DNA from: Glaciecola sp964195425 | GTDB taxonomy: Bacteria; Pseudomonadota; Gammaproteobacteria; Enterobacterales; Alteromonadaceae | DNA length: 64,000 nucleotides | Direction of reading: 5' to 3' | Assembly: GCA_964195425.1 (NCBI GenBank) | Contig: CAXMOM010000042.1 | Span: forward strand, 86,883 to 150,882 | Shown: positions 52,713 through 62,715 of the stretch, piece by piece | Numbering within the stretch: position 1 is the stretch's first letter | Layout: the number at the start of each line of letters is the position of its first letter | The notes under the pieces: model-generated | Told to the model about the DNA's origin: nothing | Databases searched by the model: none | The model's input: the letters and a program-made list of their open reading frames with translations, nothing else | Made by a program: the position numbers and the translations under genes

Positions 52713-53076
52713 GGTACTGTCAAGTTATCGAAGGCATCAGTCATTGTGCGATAATTATGCCATTAAGTTCCTTAGAAAGTTATTGAAGGGCCAGCAGGCA
52801 ACGCTATTAAGGATAGTCACCGATAAATTGCGCAGTTATTCGGCTGCGAAAAGGAACAATATGCCCAGCGTTGCTCGTTCAAGCCAACAATACGAAAACA
52901 ATCGCTGCGAATCGTCTCATCAGCCGGGTAGACAACAAGAACGGCAAATGCAGCGGTTTATACCACAAGGCCAAGCACAACGATTTTTAGCGTGCCATGG
53001 CATTGTAAATAATCTGTTTAGTCTTGGTCGCCATCAAATGCAAGCAGCTAATTACAGAATGCTTGTCAGACGATAA
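52713..53076 (+). mobile_element. IS6-type element remnant, internally deleted
   Basis: The terminal repeat GGTACTGTCAAGTTA begins at 52713. It joins directly, after about 50 bp of left-end sequence, to the C-terminal part of an IS6-family transposase: FLRKLLKGQQATLLRIVTDK, SSQQYENNRCESSHQ, and then HGIVNNLFSLGRHQ. The N-terminal half (HTH and first catalytic Asp) is deleted, so it is dead. No right-end terminal repeat was found after 53076. The copy at 54.2-54.8 kb is a relative. Confidence 0.85.
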
Positions 53077-53672
53077 TAAAGTTTGATAATTTATAATAAT
53101 GTTTGATGTTTTTTAATATAGTTTGATAATTTTGTGTGGCCGTGACCTTTGAATTCTATTTCAAACGCAGAGCAGTGGGACCATCAATTGTCATATTCTT
53201 TTGGTTTTACGAGTTCGGGTCTTTTGCGGTTCCGAACCTATAGCCTAAATAGCGGCTACACAATTTCGCTCAAGATAAGGTGTGTTTTCACTCTTGAAAA
53301 TCGAATCAATGACAGACCGTTTTGGGCAGTTTCCTGCCGTTGAGTTTGCGTGGAAAATGACTGCAATGCCCTCGATTAGGGGTCATATTGAAATTTCGAG
53401 TTGCCGTTCTCGGAAGCGGCCATTCAAGCTCATATTGCAATACTGTACACCCAAAATCAGGCTCACAGTTCAGTCGTTTTCTAAGCGCTTGTTTGACACC
53501 CTTTGATGCCATTATTCAAGGATGAAGGATGTGTTTGCAATACAGCAAGAACATAAGTACAAGCCCGTGGCCGAAATGACTCGACCACTTCAATTAAAAT
53601 ACTATTGTTTATACAATAAATGTAGGTAGTATTATTTAATCATTCTAATTTGTTTAAAAATAAGGAAATATT
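53077..53672. other. Gene-free scar region with a 20-bp direct repeat
   Basis: This 596-bp stretch lies between the IS6 remnant and the SIR2-like fragment. It opens with three copies of a GTTTGAT-led unit spaced exactly 20 bp (53081, 53101, 53121). The rest has overlapping short frames on both strands with no ribosome site or protein-like pattern. I see no intact gene. Confidence 0.5.
53081..53136 (+). repeat. Three tandem units of about 20 bp
   Basis: GTTTGATAATTTATAATAAT, GTTTGATGTTTTTTAATATA and GTTTGATAATTTTG begin at 53081, 53101 and 53121. The spacing is two turns of the helix. They sit next to the dead IS6 end and may be a protein-binding array or IS-related sequence. Confidence 0.6.
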
Positions 53673-54053
53673 TTGACGATATCAGCTCCTTTGTTAGATA
53701 GAGTAAAAAAAGGACGAGTAGTTTTATTTTTAGGTTCGGGAGCACTCTATGGAGCGAAATTAACCGGCGACAAAAAAATTCCTCTTGGTAATGATTTGCG
53801 GGATATTCTTTGTGACGAATTTTTGTCTGGAGATTTTAAACATGAACAGCTTAGTCATGTTTCAGCAATGGCGATCTCAGCATACAGTCTAGTTGCAGTG
53901 CAAACATTTATTGCTCGGGTCACTTTGGACTTAGTTCATCCTGCATCAAACACCAGATTAGGAGATAATACTGATGCTTGTCGACTCGCATCTAAGCGAC
54001 GTAAAACGTATGTTAAAGATCCCCTGCTCGCTGGTCATTTAGACTTCTCTTAA
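53673..54053 (+). pseudogene. SIR2-like domain, N-terminal fragment
   Basis: A 126-residue frame from a TTG with an AAGGA site. Its first 80 residues read like the start of a SIR2-type NAD-binding domain: RVVLFLGSGALYGAKLTGDK with the GSG loop, then IPLGNDLRDILCDEFL. After about residue 82 (near 53920) the sequence changes character (HPASNTRLGDNTDACRLASK) and soon stops, as if joined to foreign DNA. Full SIR2 proteins of defence systems are much longer. It is probably a remnant of an anti-phage gene cut by the IS events. Confidence 0.55.
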
Positions 54054-54166
54054 AAAGTACATATTTGCAAAAGGCCCGGGATTAGTAGGGGCAATATTGT
54101 CGATTTGGATTGGTATGTTGATTTGCATTCAAAATTTAACCACAGAGGGTCAACAAAAAGTGCAAA

Positions 54167-54803
54167 TTAACACATACACCGAGTATTGTTAAAATTCTTC
54201 TCATAAAATTTTAAACTCAACGAAAAATGTGCAGCCTGACAGGTGTAGTGGGATAACTCGCATCGGTTATTTTCGTACTGCTGGGTTGAGTGTTCTACAT
54301 CAGGTATCAGCTCTTTCTTTGCTGCTGAATAACTGCGCAATTTATCGGTGATTATCCTGATTGGTTTGGCTTGCTGGCCTTTGAGTAACTTTCGGAAGAA
54401 TCGGCTCGCTGCTTTCTTGTCTTTACGCTTTTGAACCAGAATGTCAATTTCATCACCATCCTGGTCAACAGCCCACCAAAGGTAATGCAGGACACCGTTG
54501 ATCTTGATAAATACCTCATCAAGATACCATGTATCACCCAATTGCCCTCGGTTCTTCCTGATTTTACTACAATACCTTTGCCCAAATTTATCACACCAAT
54601 TTCTGACAGTTTCGTAACTGATGGCAACGCCTCTTTCTGCCAGCAATTCTTCGATGTCACGAAAGCTGAGTGTAAATCTATGATAAAGCCACACAGCGTG
54701 GCTGATTATTTGGGGTGGATAGCGATAACCGGCATAAACATTCGTATTTTTCATGCCCTGATTATCGCATATTTCTGAGTCAGCTTGTTAACTTGACAGT
54801 ACC
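54167..54803 (-). mobile_element. IS6-type transposase element, 3'-truncated
   Basis: The terminal repeat TTAACTTGACAGTACC (54788-54803) is the mirror of the 52.7 kb copy. The transposase frame starts at ATG 54754 and runs to a stop at 54167 (195 residues). HTH region: SFRDIEELLAERGVAISYETVRNWCDKFG. Catalytic part: TWYLDEVFIKI, then IRIITDKLRSYSAA, then SQQYENNRCE... pattern. After NNRCELSH (about 54235) the sequence no longer fits the family, so the 3' end is lost and the element cannot be intact. Confidence 0.85.
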
Positions 54804-54913
54804 TATTGAAGCCTTGTTACCGTGGAATTATAAGCGCAGCATAACGACGGTTTGACCCGCGGGTTCATTGGCCGCTTACAGTCAAACAGGCTCCTAGGAA
54901 GCCTGGAATTAAG

Positions 54914-55696
54914 TCACACGTAGTAGACCGTCAAATATGGGCGCTCTTTTCGGTCTATACCGCCGGATATATTACTTATTTGTCCATTGTTCGAGGCTCT
55001 GCCAATGGCTAGCAATCGCTCTACCGATGCACCGTTGTGATGGGCAAAAAACTGAAGGTATCGACCTACATCATTTAGATGCAGTTTGGCATTCCAAATC
55101 TGTATGCACCATGAACTTCTTTTATTGCCGTCCTCGCTCATTTCTAGATACAGAGGTGGTTTGCTTGCACGTTCGCAGACCAAACGCAGCAAGGCTGACA
55201 TCAGCTTGGCTATACTCGAATTTTCATCCGAGCGATATGAAGCGTTCATGCGTGACTCAATTAAATCTATCCCAATATTCGGGAAAACTTGATAATTAGT
55301 AATCAATTGCCTATTTGCATCATTCACATCCCACTTGCAGGCTCGATGTAATAGCAACGACTGCTCTGGCTCGACATTTTTTGCCGCTGCCGATGATAAG
55401 ACACTAGAAAATTCAAGGTAGACCTTACATAGACCTACCTTGTTTTCAACTTCCCAGCCAAAATGGATAAGATCTGCTTTCCAAATTAACGGAGACAACT
55501 GATTTCTAAGCGTTTCAGGCATGACTAGATCATCAAAAACTTGCAACGCTGTCGGCTCATCGATGAACTGCCTACTGATGCCAAATAAGAATCTTTGATC
55601 TAGAATTTGGCCGCCAACAATCTTGAATGATTTTTCAAAACCCTCTAGAGGAAAGCGATGTGCAATTTCTAAAAGATCGCGTTCACGGACTGTCAT
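54914..55696 (-). CDS. Unknown protein at the end of the RTX export operon
   Basis: A 260-residue soluble-looking protein that I do not recognise. It has no signal peptide or membrane helix. It lies 10 bp after the periplasmic HlyD gene, the fourth small-spaced gene of the operon, so it is likely part of the system. Residues 1-60 read MTVRERDLLEIAHRFPLEGF and continue with a beta-rich region; the C-terminal part (QIWNAKLHLNDVGRYLQFFAHHNGASVERL) is helical. It could be a chaperone or adaptor. IS6 sequence begins about 110 bp beyond its stop. Confidence 0.65.
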   Translation of the reverse strand: MTVRERDLLEIAHRFPLEGFEKSFKIVGGQILDQRFLFGISRQFIDEPTALQVFDDLVMPETLRNQLSPLIWKADLIHFGWEVENKVGLCKVYLEFSSVLSSAAAKNVEPEQSLLLHRACKWDVNDANRQLITNYQVFPNIGIDLIESRMNASYRSDENSSIAKLMSALLRLVCERASKPPLYLEMSEDGNKRSSWCIQIWNAKLHLNDVGRYLQFFAHHNGASVERLLAIGRASNNGQISNISGGIDRKERPYLTVYYV

Positions 55697-55705
55697 ATTC
55701 GATTT

Positions 55706-56530
55706 CTACTTTTTATTGAAACGCACTAGGCAATTGATACCCGCTGGGATTTTATTGCGCGGGTTAAGCAGCTGTAGACGCACCGCAAAGGTTCGGCTGG
55801 CCGCATCGATGATAGGATCAACCGCAACGACCTTAGCCTTATGATTGACATCACCTTCCGATGCGAGACTGACATTACCGGTCAATCCGTTTTTTATAGC
55901 ATCAAACATTAACGCTGGAACGACCACCTCAACATTGAGAGGATTCAATTGTGCGACACTCAGAATTTTGCCTTGACCCACTTGCTCACCAGGCGCCAAG
56001 AAACGCGTCAATACAACACCCGTCAGTGGGCTTTTAATATAAAGCTCATTGACAATCTCTTGTTGTAACTCAAACTCAAGCTTGGCGATTTCGGTCTGCG
56101 TTATCAACTCATCTTTTTCGCTTTCAGATATCAAATTCTGGCTAAAGAGTTCTTTATTTCGAGCGACTTTACGTTGCCCAAACTCCCAATGTGCCCGCTT
56201 GAGATTCAATGTCGACACCTCTACACTCGATTTAAGTTTAGCGATCAACTGACCTTTCTTTACTACATCGCCGCGACCCACCAGAATACTTTCTATTATC
56301 CCCTCGACGGGGCTGCCCACATTCGCGATTAGGTGAGGCTCAACTAGGCACTCCATCAAATCACCAAATTTAACGTCGCTATTACCTTTTTGAGCCGACA
56401 GATACGCAGTTGCTGGCAGTTCCGTGATATTTTCCTGACCGTGCGCCTGAGTAACCAGCAACAATATTGCGGCAACAATTAAGCTAGCGTTTTTTATTAT
56501 AACTTTAGTTTTTCGTTCGAAGAGACCCAT
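55706..56530 (-). CDS. Periplasmic HlyD/RND-type membrane-fusion adaptor
   Basis: A 274-residue protein with an N-terminal hydrophobic anchor (about 12-30). The lipoyl-like half-motifs VGSPVEGIIESILVGRGDVVKKGQLIAKLK (about 78-107) and YIKSPLTGVVLTRFLAPGEQVGQG bracket a short hairpin with coiled coil (110-165). A beta-barrel end follows (VVAVDPIIDAASRTFAVRLQL). It should bridge inner-membrane parts to the outer membrane. It lies 17 bp after the SecA-like gene. Confidence 0.85.
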   Translation of the reverse strand: MGLFERKTKVIIKNASLIVAAILLLVTQAHGQENITELPATAYLSAQKGNSDVKFGDLMECLVEPHLIANVGSPVEGIIESILVGRGDVVKKGQLIAKLKSSVEVSTLNLKRAHWEFGQRKVARNKELFSQNLISESEKDELITQTEIAKLEFELQQEIVNELYIKSPLTGVVLTRFLAPGEQVGQGKILSVAQLNPLNVEVVVPALMFDAIKNGLTGNVSLASEGDVNHKAKVVAVDPIIDAASRTFAVRLQLLNPRNKIPAGINCLVRFNKK

Positions 56531-56547
56531 AATGATTTGATTTCCAA

Positions 56548-58542
56548 TTATTCGGAGCGACCTGAGAAGGACAAAATATCACCAATCTGGCGATCAGATT
56601 TAAAAAGCTGGCGACGAACTCGCGATTGAGAAGCGACCACTTTCTTTTGTGTAACGTAAAATAAAAGTCGCCCGATTTGACCGCGTAATCTTGGCGGGGA
56701 ACCCTTAAAAATTCTATATAACCCTTGTGTAAATGACGTGCCCATTTCCTTAATTAAAGCATCTTCCATCGACAATACCGCTTCAAAACTTCCGGGGTCA
56801 CCCTGTCGCGCACACCTTCCAGCTAACTGTCGGTCGATTCGTTGAGAATGATGGCGCTCGGTTAAAACAACGTGCAGCCCACCTGTTATGCATACCGCCT
56901 CTGCTATATGAATATCTGTCCCGCGACCGGCCATGTTGGTCGCTATAGTCACTTGCGCTACTTGCCCCGCGCCTGCAATAATCTCAGCTTCCGCCTTATC
57001 CTGTCTGGCATTTAGTACCCGATGAGGAATGCCACGAAGGTCAAGATAGCTGCTCGCTTTCTCAGAGGCCGCAACGGAACGTGTGCCCAACAAGACAGGC
57101 GAGCCCTCATTAAACAATTGCTCTACGCGACTAGCAATGTACTCCCACTTCTCACTTTCGGTCTCAAAAATCTTGTCGATATGAAGCACACGACGACTCG
57201 CTAAATGGGTTGGAATTTCAACCACACCAAGCTCATAAATCGAGCTGAGTTCTGAGGCTACCTCCACTGCGGTTCCCGTCATACCAGACAGATTTTGGTA
57301 GCGCCGAAAGAATCTCTGGTAGCTTATTTTCGCCAGAGGTTCTTTGCGCTTAGTTAACTCACAGCCCTCTTTAACTTCAATTAGCTGATGAAGGCCTTCA
57401 CTCCAAGATCTGTCCTCAAGAATCCGTCCAGTAAATTCATCAATAACCTGAATCTTATTATCACGGACAATATAGTGCTCATCTAGTTTAAATAAATAGA
57501 GCGCTGTTATAGCTTGTCGCACCAATTCGTCTCGGCGAATGGGTCCAGTCCAAACACCACCATATGAGGTGCAAAGCGCATCGATCTTGGGATAACCAGA
57601 TTCCAGCAAAATAACCTTTCGCCCACTTAAGTCAATCTCAAAAGCCTCGCCGAGGATCAACGTTTGAGCAATCTCAATAGCTTCTGAAGCGACTTTTTCT
57701 TCGTCGGCCTTTGAAACTTCCGCCGAAATAATTAATGGTGTTCGCGCTTCATCCACCAGAACACTGTCGGCTTCATCGACTATCGCAAAACACAAACCCC
57801 GGAGCAATAGCTGTTGAGCGCGAGCACCTCCGTCATATATTTTTTCAATTTGCAATTGCACATCTGAGGAATTTTTTCCTAACAGTATCTTATCGCGCAA
57901 ATAATCAAAAACAATGGTTTTGTTGCTGCAGTAGACGATATCGCAGCGATAGGCAGCTTGTCGTTGGGCATGATCCATTTCGGCAGTAACGCCGGCCACC
58001 GTTAGTCCCAAGGCTTCATATATCGGTCGCAGAAGGTTAGAATCGCGCTCGACCAAGTAGTCATTAACAGTAATTATGTGAACAGGTATACCTGCCATGG
58101 CCGCTGTACATGCGGGGAGAGTCGCCGTTAATGTCTTACCTTCTCCCGTTTGCATTTCTGCAACCATACCATTGAGTAATATCCATCCCCCCATCAACTG
58201 CTCGTCAAAATGTCGCATGCCCACTTTGCGATGTGCTATTTCTCTGACAAGAGCAAAGGCTTGTGCCACATGGGCATAGAGGAACCCATCGCGTCGCAGC
58301 TGCAGCCTGAGTTCCAGCGCAATATCTTGAAGTTGATGTTCACTTTTACTCAGCAGTAACTCTGACTCACGATTAATCAATGATATCATGGAAGATGTGC
58401 GGTTTTTGCGTCCACGAAACCGACGTGCAAGCTTGCCAATGAAGGCTCTACCAAACTCGTTTAGCCAGTTTTCAGGGTCTTGCTCGATTTTCTCTGGATA
58501 GAATTGATCGAACCCTGTTGTGTTAACCGCTATCTTAGACAT
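56548..58542 (-). CDS. SecA paralogue lacking the C-terminal tail (accessory SecA)
   Basis: A 664-residue SecA-type motor ATPase. Walker A QTGEGKT is at 131-137, the DEAD motif in VDEADSVLVDEA at 256-266, and NMAGRGTDI (536-544) and QLAGRCARQGDPGS (572-585) complete the helicase core. The preprotein-binding insertion is present (about 220-380), but the helical wing and zinc-binding tail of housekeeping SecA (about 900 residues) are missing. It overlaps the M50 gene by 8 bp and sits among adaptor genes, so it is probably dedicated to the RTX substrate. No second SecY was found. Confidence 0.88.
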   Translation of the reverse strand: MSKIAVNTTGFDQFYPEKIEQDPENWLNEFGRAFIGKLARRFRGRKNRTSSMISLINRESELLLSKSEHQLQDIALELRLQLRRDGFLYAHVAQAFALVREIAHRKVGMRHFDEQLMGGWILLNGMVAEMQTGEGKTLTATLPACTAAMAGIPVHIITVNDYLVERDSNLLRPIYEALGLTVAGVTAEMDHAQRQAAYRCDIVYCSNKTIVFDYLRDKILLGKNSSDVQLQIEKIYDGGARAQQLLLRGLCFAIVDEADSVLVDEARTPLIISAEVSKADEEKVASEAIEIAQTLILGEAFEIDLSGRKVILLESGYPKIDALCTSYGGVWTGPIRRDELVRQAITALYLFKLDEHYIVRDNKIQVIDEFTGRILEDRSWSEGLHQLIEVKEGCELTKRKEPLAKISYQRFFRRYQNLSGMTGTAVEVASELSSIYELGVVEIPTHLASRRVLHIDKIFETESEKWEYIASRVEQLFNEGSPVLLGTRSVAASEKASSYLDLRGIPHRVLNARQDKAEAEIIAGAGQVAQVTIATNMAGRGTDIHIAEAVCITGGLHVVLTERHHSQRIDRQLAGRCARQGDPGSFEAVLSMEDALIKEMGTSFTQGLYRIFKGSPPRLRGQIGRLLFYVTQKKVVASQSRVRRQLFKSDRQIGDILSFSGRSE

Positions 58543-60685
58543 TAAATTTTTTCAAGAACATGCGCCGAATCCCCCGATACCACTGCCAAGCCAAGGGTTC
58601 CGCTGGATGTTCAAAGCGCACATAGACTCTAGAGTTGAGATAGTTATCGATGACGGCATCCGCTGATATTTCTAGGTCCAAGACATATAGTTTGTCGATT
58701 GATTTAACGTCACTACTGTTACTCGAATCCATGCCAACATTGCCTCCCCCCTGCAGACTCAAAATCATGCTCGGCAGTTCGTCAGTCGTCGCAGGAGTCT
58801 CGCGGATGATCCGTGCAGAAGCGAGATATTTTAAATCATCGGCCGGACGAATTTGGATACCAACGGTCTGAGAGCGCACGAGATCAATTTGTGCTTGAGG
58901 AACAACCACACGAACTAATCTAGCCTTTGCCTCATTGATATAGGCCAATATTTCGCCTCGAGGCATATAGCGACCGACCATATTTTGTAAATCTTGTGCG
59001 ACAAAGATGCCGTCGGTAGGGCTGCGCAATGTCAGCTCTTGGCGCCGCAAAACCGCGTCATTGTGGGCATTGAGCAAATGCTGACGCTGTACGAGAAGAA
59101 TGTCACCCTGCACCCTGTTTTCCAAGATCACTTGCTCATAGCGAGAATCTAACTCCCTAAGTTGGGCCTCCAAGCGTCCCACGCGGACATTTAACTCGGG
59201 ATCTGTCAACTGAAAAAGAATCTCGCCGGTCTTTACCTGTTGGTTCTCAGAGACAAACGTGCTTTCAACAAAGCCTGCAACCTGCGAGCGAACTTTGGTT
59301 TTTGCCGGAGCCCAGATAACTCCTTGGGCCATCGTCGAGGATGGCGTAGGCACTAAAAACAGGCCGCCAATAATCATCGTAAAAATAAAACTAGTCAATA
59401 TAATTGCGCGTGCACGATGACCACTTAACACCGGACTTGAAGACAGATAGGACAATTGCTTTAACGCGGGCATTGCTAGCATGTTTATAAAAGCCCAGAG
59501 CGCCAACACCACACCAAAAAAGAAAAGCTTGCTCGCCACAAAAATGATTATAGTAGCAGCCATCATCATCCTATATATGAACGAAGTTATTGCATAGCCA
59601 ATAAACCATGCGATCTCTCCTGCGCTCTCGACGGGCGCTGATAAACGTTTCAAACCAAATAAGTACTTTTGAATAAGGTAACCAATGTATTTGTTAGAGC
59701 GTTGTCCGAGATTTGGGATTTCAAGATAATCTGAAAGAATATAGTAGCCGTCAAATCTCAATAAAGGATTTCCGTTAAAGAGCAAGGTGGATACGCCTGC
59801 CACGATCATCACGTTATAGGCAATGGCGCGTTCAAAGCCGGGATCTAAATTGGTCCAAAACACCATCGCGACGGCTGCGATAAATAACTCCGTTAGCATG
59901 CCAGCGGCGCCTACCAGCACTCGACTACTTTTTTCTCTGAACGCCGTAGCAGATGACGCGTCAACGTAGGGAATAGGCATTAGCACAAGCATCATCACGC
60001 CCATTTCGTGAACCTCACCACCTCCAGCCTTCGTGGCGATAGCGTGTCCAAATTCATGCAGCAGTTTAATTAATGGAAATATAACGACGATCAGCAGAAG
60101 ATTATTAATAGAAAAAATACGATCTATTACATTGTGGGACAATTCAATCCAGTTCATACCCACCAAGACAATCGACAAACCTACCGTTGCCAACCAGACC
60201 AAAGTGATTGGCAAACCAAAAAATGGTCGAATAAACGGCAACATCAAGGTGACGATCCGGTCCGGATCAAATAAGGGAATTTTCAAAGACAATGGGTTGC
60301 CGATATATTGCTTGAGCTTTACTTTAGCCTTTTTCTTGCGGCGCCCATGCATTTCGCGCATATCTGGTGGTGCATCACTTTGAAGGGCATCAGCTTGATG
60401 TAAATCAGCCAGCAACTTGATGATTTCGTCCTGAGAGGGGACTTCATCACCCAAGCGCTCGCAAGCAATCGTCCAAATCTCGGCCAGAGTCCGCGATCCA
60501 TCCATCAAGCCAAGTATTAAATTGGCAACGGGTGTAAAGCGGTGAAAGCGTCCGGTGGTGTGATTTTGCATAACGTACCACACCGTTCCACGATAAACGT
60601 GGCGAAAGATTTGGGTATGGTTACGCAACCGCGGATGAACATTTTCAACCCGATACCAGGACGAACTGAAAACCGATTCAGTCAT
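58535..60685 (-). CDS. PqqD-like domain / M50 site-2 protease / HlyD adaptor fusion
   Basis: A 716-residue protein. Residues 1-105 look like a PqqD/RRE winged helix (RGTVWYVMQNHTTGRFHRFT, then LILGLMDGSRTLAEIW). The membrane core (140-450) carries an M50 zinc site: HEFGH at 210-214 and NPLLRFDGYY at 306-315. From about 455 to the end it is HlyD-like, with a lipoyl half (APAKTKVRSQVAGFVESTFV), a coiled coil (495-550) and LRSPTDGIFVAQDL. It may recognise, cut or hold a substrate at the membrane and pass it to the adaptor. It overlaps the SecA-like gene and starts 31 bp after the GAF-HlyD gene. Confidence 0.88.
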   Translation of the reverse strand: MTESVFSSSWYRVENVHPRLRNHTQIFRHVYRGTVWYVMQNHTTGRFHRFTPVANLILGLMDGSRTLAEIWTIACERLGDEVPSQDEIIKLLADLHQADALQSDAPPDMREMHGRRKKKAKVKLKQYIGNPLSLKIPLFDPDRIVTLMLPFIRPFFGLPITLVWLATVGLSIVLVGMNWIELSHNVIDRIFSINNLLLIVVIFPLIKLLHEFGHAIATKAGGGEVHEMGVMMLVLMPIPYVDASSATAFREKSSRVLVGAAGMLTELFIAAVAMVFWTNLDPGFERAIAYNVMIVAGVSTLLFNGNPLLRFDGYYILSDYLEIPNLGQRSNKYIGYLIQKYLFGLKRLSAPVESAGEIAWFIGYAITSFIYRMMMAATIIIFVASKLFFFGVVLALWAFINMLAMPALKQLSYLSSSPVLSGHRARAIILTSFIFTMIIGGLFLVPTPSSTMAQGVIWAPAKTKVRSQVAGFVESTFVSENQQVKTGEILFQLTDPELNVRVGRLEAQLRELDSRYEQVILENRVQGDILLVQRQHLLNAHNDAVLRRQELTLRSPTDGIFVAQDLQNMVGRYMPRGEILAYINEAKARLVRVVVPQAQIDLVRSQTVGIQIRPADDLKYLASARIIRETPATTDELPSMILSLQGGGNVGMDSSNSSDVKSIDKLYVLDLEISADAVIDNYLNSRVYVRFEHPAEPLAWQWYRGIRRMFLKKFNV

Positions 60686-60715
60686 TATTTTGGCCCATTA
60701 GTTTCGGGGGTAATT

Positions 60716-62539
60716 TTAAGCTAAAGACCATAATTTTAGGCGTATCCAATTGCTGAATTTGTGGGTCCATATCCAAAAAAGGTTGCGCTCTCCAACATTT
60801 AAGCGCGCAACCCCTTCCATACCTGGGCGAAACTTACCGGATGTCTGTTTTAGACTAGCCTCCACACGAAAATAACTTCTGCCCTCGCGCGCCAGAGTTA
60901 TCGGCGTTATCTGGTTAACCTCTAACTCAAACGAATCACCCGGCAAACTTGTGAGCATCAGCTTGCCTTTTTGGCCGCGTTTGATATAGCTGATATCCTC
61001 CTCGTTCACCTCCAACATCACCCTGTAAATTTCCAAGGGTGATATTTCGAACAACATTTGCCCACGTTTTACGGCACTGCCAAGCGACTGCGTTAAATCG
61101 CCACTTACCACTAAGCCATCGAAGGGCGCCGTAATTTGAGTGCGAGAGAGACGGTCTGCCAGCAATTTAATTTCAGCCTCGACTTGTCTGATTTGACTGC
61201 TCGTAATATCAGCCCGAGAGCGGTCGCGCATTGCCATTGCCTCCTGATATTGTTTTTCGTACTGACTGGCCTGACTTGATAATCTGAAGTACTCAAGCTT
61301 CAAATCACGATCATCCAGTGATGCCAAAACATCCCCTTTTTTCACCACATCGCCCGCTCTATGCATGGCATTGGCAATATAGCCGTCGAATGGCACAATC
61401 AATACCCGACGCAAATCCCCTTCCACAGCAGCGATAGCACTGATATTAAATGGTGCAGTCACCAAGCTAAACGTTAATATCGTAGCCACTATAAGTAGCA
61501 GAATCACTTTTCGACCAAAATGCGAGAGTCCAATTAACTTTGATATTTCGGACTTAATATTGTCACCTATGCGGCTAATCAAAGACCGATCATTCAACCG
61601 TTTTGTGTCCAGTATCCGACTGCTTAGTACCACCACAGATTGACAAACCTCTATGGATTCGCTGTCAAAATCATAGCCTTCACGGCGTTCAAAGGTTACT
61701 GCTCCAAGGGTTGTTTCACCGACTGAAAAAGGCACCGTAAGTATACTGCCGCCAGCGTATTTTTGACAAAGCGAGGCGTGATCCCTCGTAACAAGGACCT
61801 GATCAACTGCGGGAGGAAAAACAATAATCGATTTTTGATCCAGAGCCTCATCCATAGCGCTGCCTATGGCCTGCAAGAGATTCATGCGATCACCAAATTC
61901 AGAGCTATGGGACAACGCGACCACTTTCGCAAATTGCTTGCGAACAAAACCTATACTGACTCGATCGCAGTCGAGCCTGATCGCCAAATCAGTCGCTAAA
62001 GCTTGGACTGAGTCGTCGAAACTTGGTGCAATCAAAACTGCCGCCACCAGGTCGAGAGTAGCGATCAAACGCTCCTGCGTCGCTTGCTCTAATTCGGCTT
62101 GCGTGGCACGAATCTTAGCCTCTATACCTAAAGCACCCCAATGCAACTGCCGCAGTATCCATTGGCACTTACTTTCAGTTCTATCGGCACCTTGCAGTGC
62201 AACGATTCCGTGTAGATGCCCCTCAATTAATAATGGGTATGCCACCATCACGCTCGCACCTGCTTTCAAGATAACGGGGCGTTGCTCTTTCAAGCTTTGC
62301 TCAGTCGTCTGAGCCAAGGCAGGGCTTAGAGCAGATTTTGGAGGCCAAATACCCGCTAGCGAATAAGGACCCGTATCGGGAGGCCCGATCAACAACACAG
62401 CTTGTTCAACATCAACTGTCTGAGAACATTGCTCGTCCAACCAATATTGAAAGAACAATGCCGAATCTTCGGCCGTCTTTAAGTCAAGCCACGCCTTTTT
62501 TTCAAGAGCTGATGGCTCAGCAGACCAGCTATCCAACAT
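60716..62539 (-). CDS. GAF-domain HlyD-type adaptor
   Basis: A 607-residue protein. Residues 40-315 are cytoplasmic with GAF-like folds (YPLLIEGHLHGIVALQG, then LDCDRVSIGFVR and TTLGAVTFERREGYDF). A membrane helix (344-363) leads to a periplasmic HlyD part: VEGDLRRVLIVPFDGYIANA (about 373), a coiled coil (about 415-460) and TAPFDGLVVSGDLTQSLGSAVKRGQ. The arrangement would couple an intracellular signal to export. It lies between the RTX gene (176 bp) and the M50-HlyD gene (31 bp). Confidence 0.85.
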   Translation of the reverse strand: MLDSWSAEPSALEKKAWLDLKTAEDSALFFQYWLDEQCSQTVDVEQAVLLIGPPDTGPYSLAGIWPPKSALSPALAQTTEQSLKEQRPVILKAGASVMVAYPLLIEGHLHGIVALQGADRTESKCQWILRQLHWGALGIEAKIRATQAELEQATQERLIATLDLVAAVLIAPSFDDSVQALATDLAIRLDCDRVSIGFVRKQFAKVVALSHSSEFGDRMNLLQAIGSAMDEALDQKSIIVFPPAVDQVLVTRDHASLCQKYAGGSILTVPFSVGETTLGAVTFERREGYDFDSESIEVCQSVVVLSSRILDTKRLNDRSLISRIGDNIKSEISKLIGLSHFGRKVILLLIVATILTFSLVTAPFNISAIAAVEGDLRRVLIVPFDGYIANAMHRAGDVVKKGDVLASLDDRDLKLEYFRLSSQASQYEKQYQEAMAMRDRSRADITSSQIRQVEAEIKLLADRLSRTQITAPFDGLVVSGDLTQSLGSAVKRGQMLFEISPLEIYRVMLEVNEEDISYIKRGQKGKLMLTSLPGDSFELEVNQITPITLAREGRSYFRVEASLKQTSGKFRPGMEGVARLNVGERNLFWIWTHKFSNWIRLKLWSLA

Positions 62540-62689
62540 AACTTTTAGTACCTATTTTTAGCAATGGCATTAACCATGGATTACAGGGAAAACATGTCTA
62601 CGCGACGAATCTCGACATAAGATCTGCTCGACAAGCACACACCAACAGTACATTTTACCATAAAGCTATTAATACCAGCGCCTCTTTTT

Positions 62690-62712
62690 TAAAAAATAAG
62701 CTGCGCTTCAGC
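62690..62712 (-). terminator. Weak hairpin with T-run after the RTX gene
   Basis: On the minus strand GCTGAAGCGCAGC forms a four-pair stem followed by TTATTTTTT. It lies just past the RTX stop and could partly end transcription before the GAF-HlyD gene. Confidence 0.4.
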
Positions 62713-62715
62713 GAC

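Noticed and set aside
54053..54166. Possible second IS family end between the SIR2 fragment and the IS6 copy
   Set aside because: AT-rich sequence with no repeat or transposase that I can assign.
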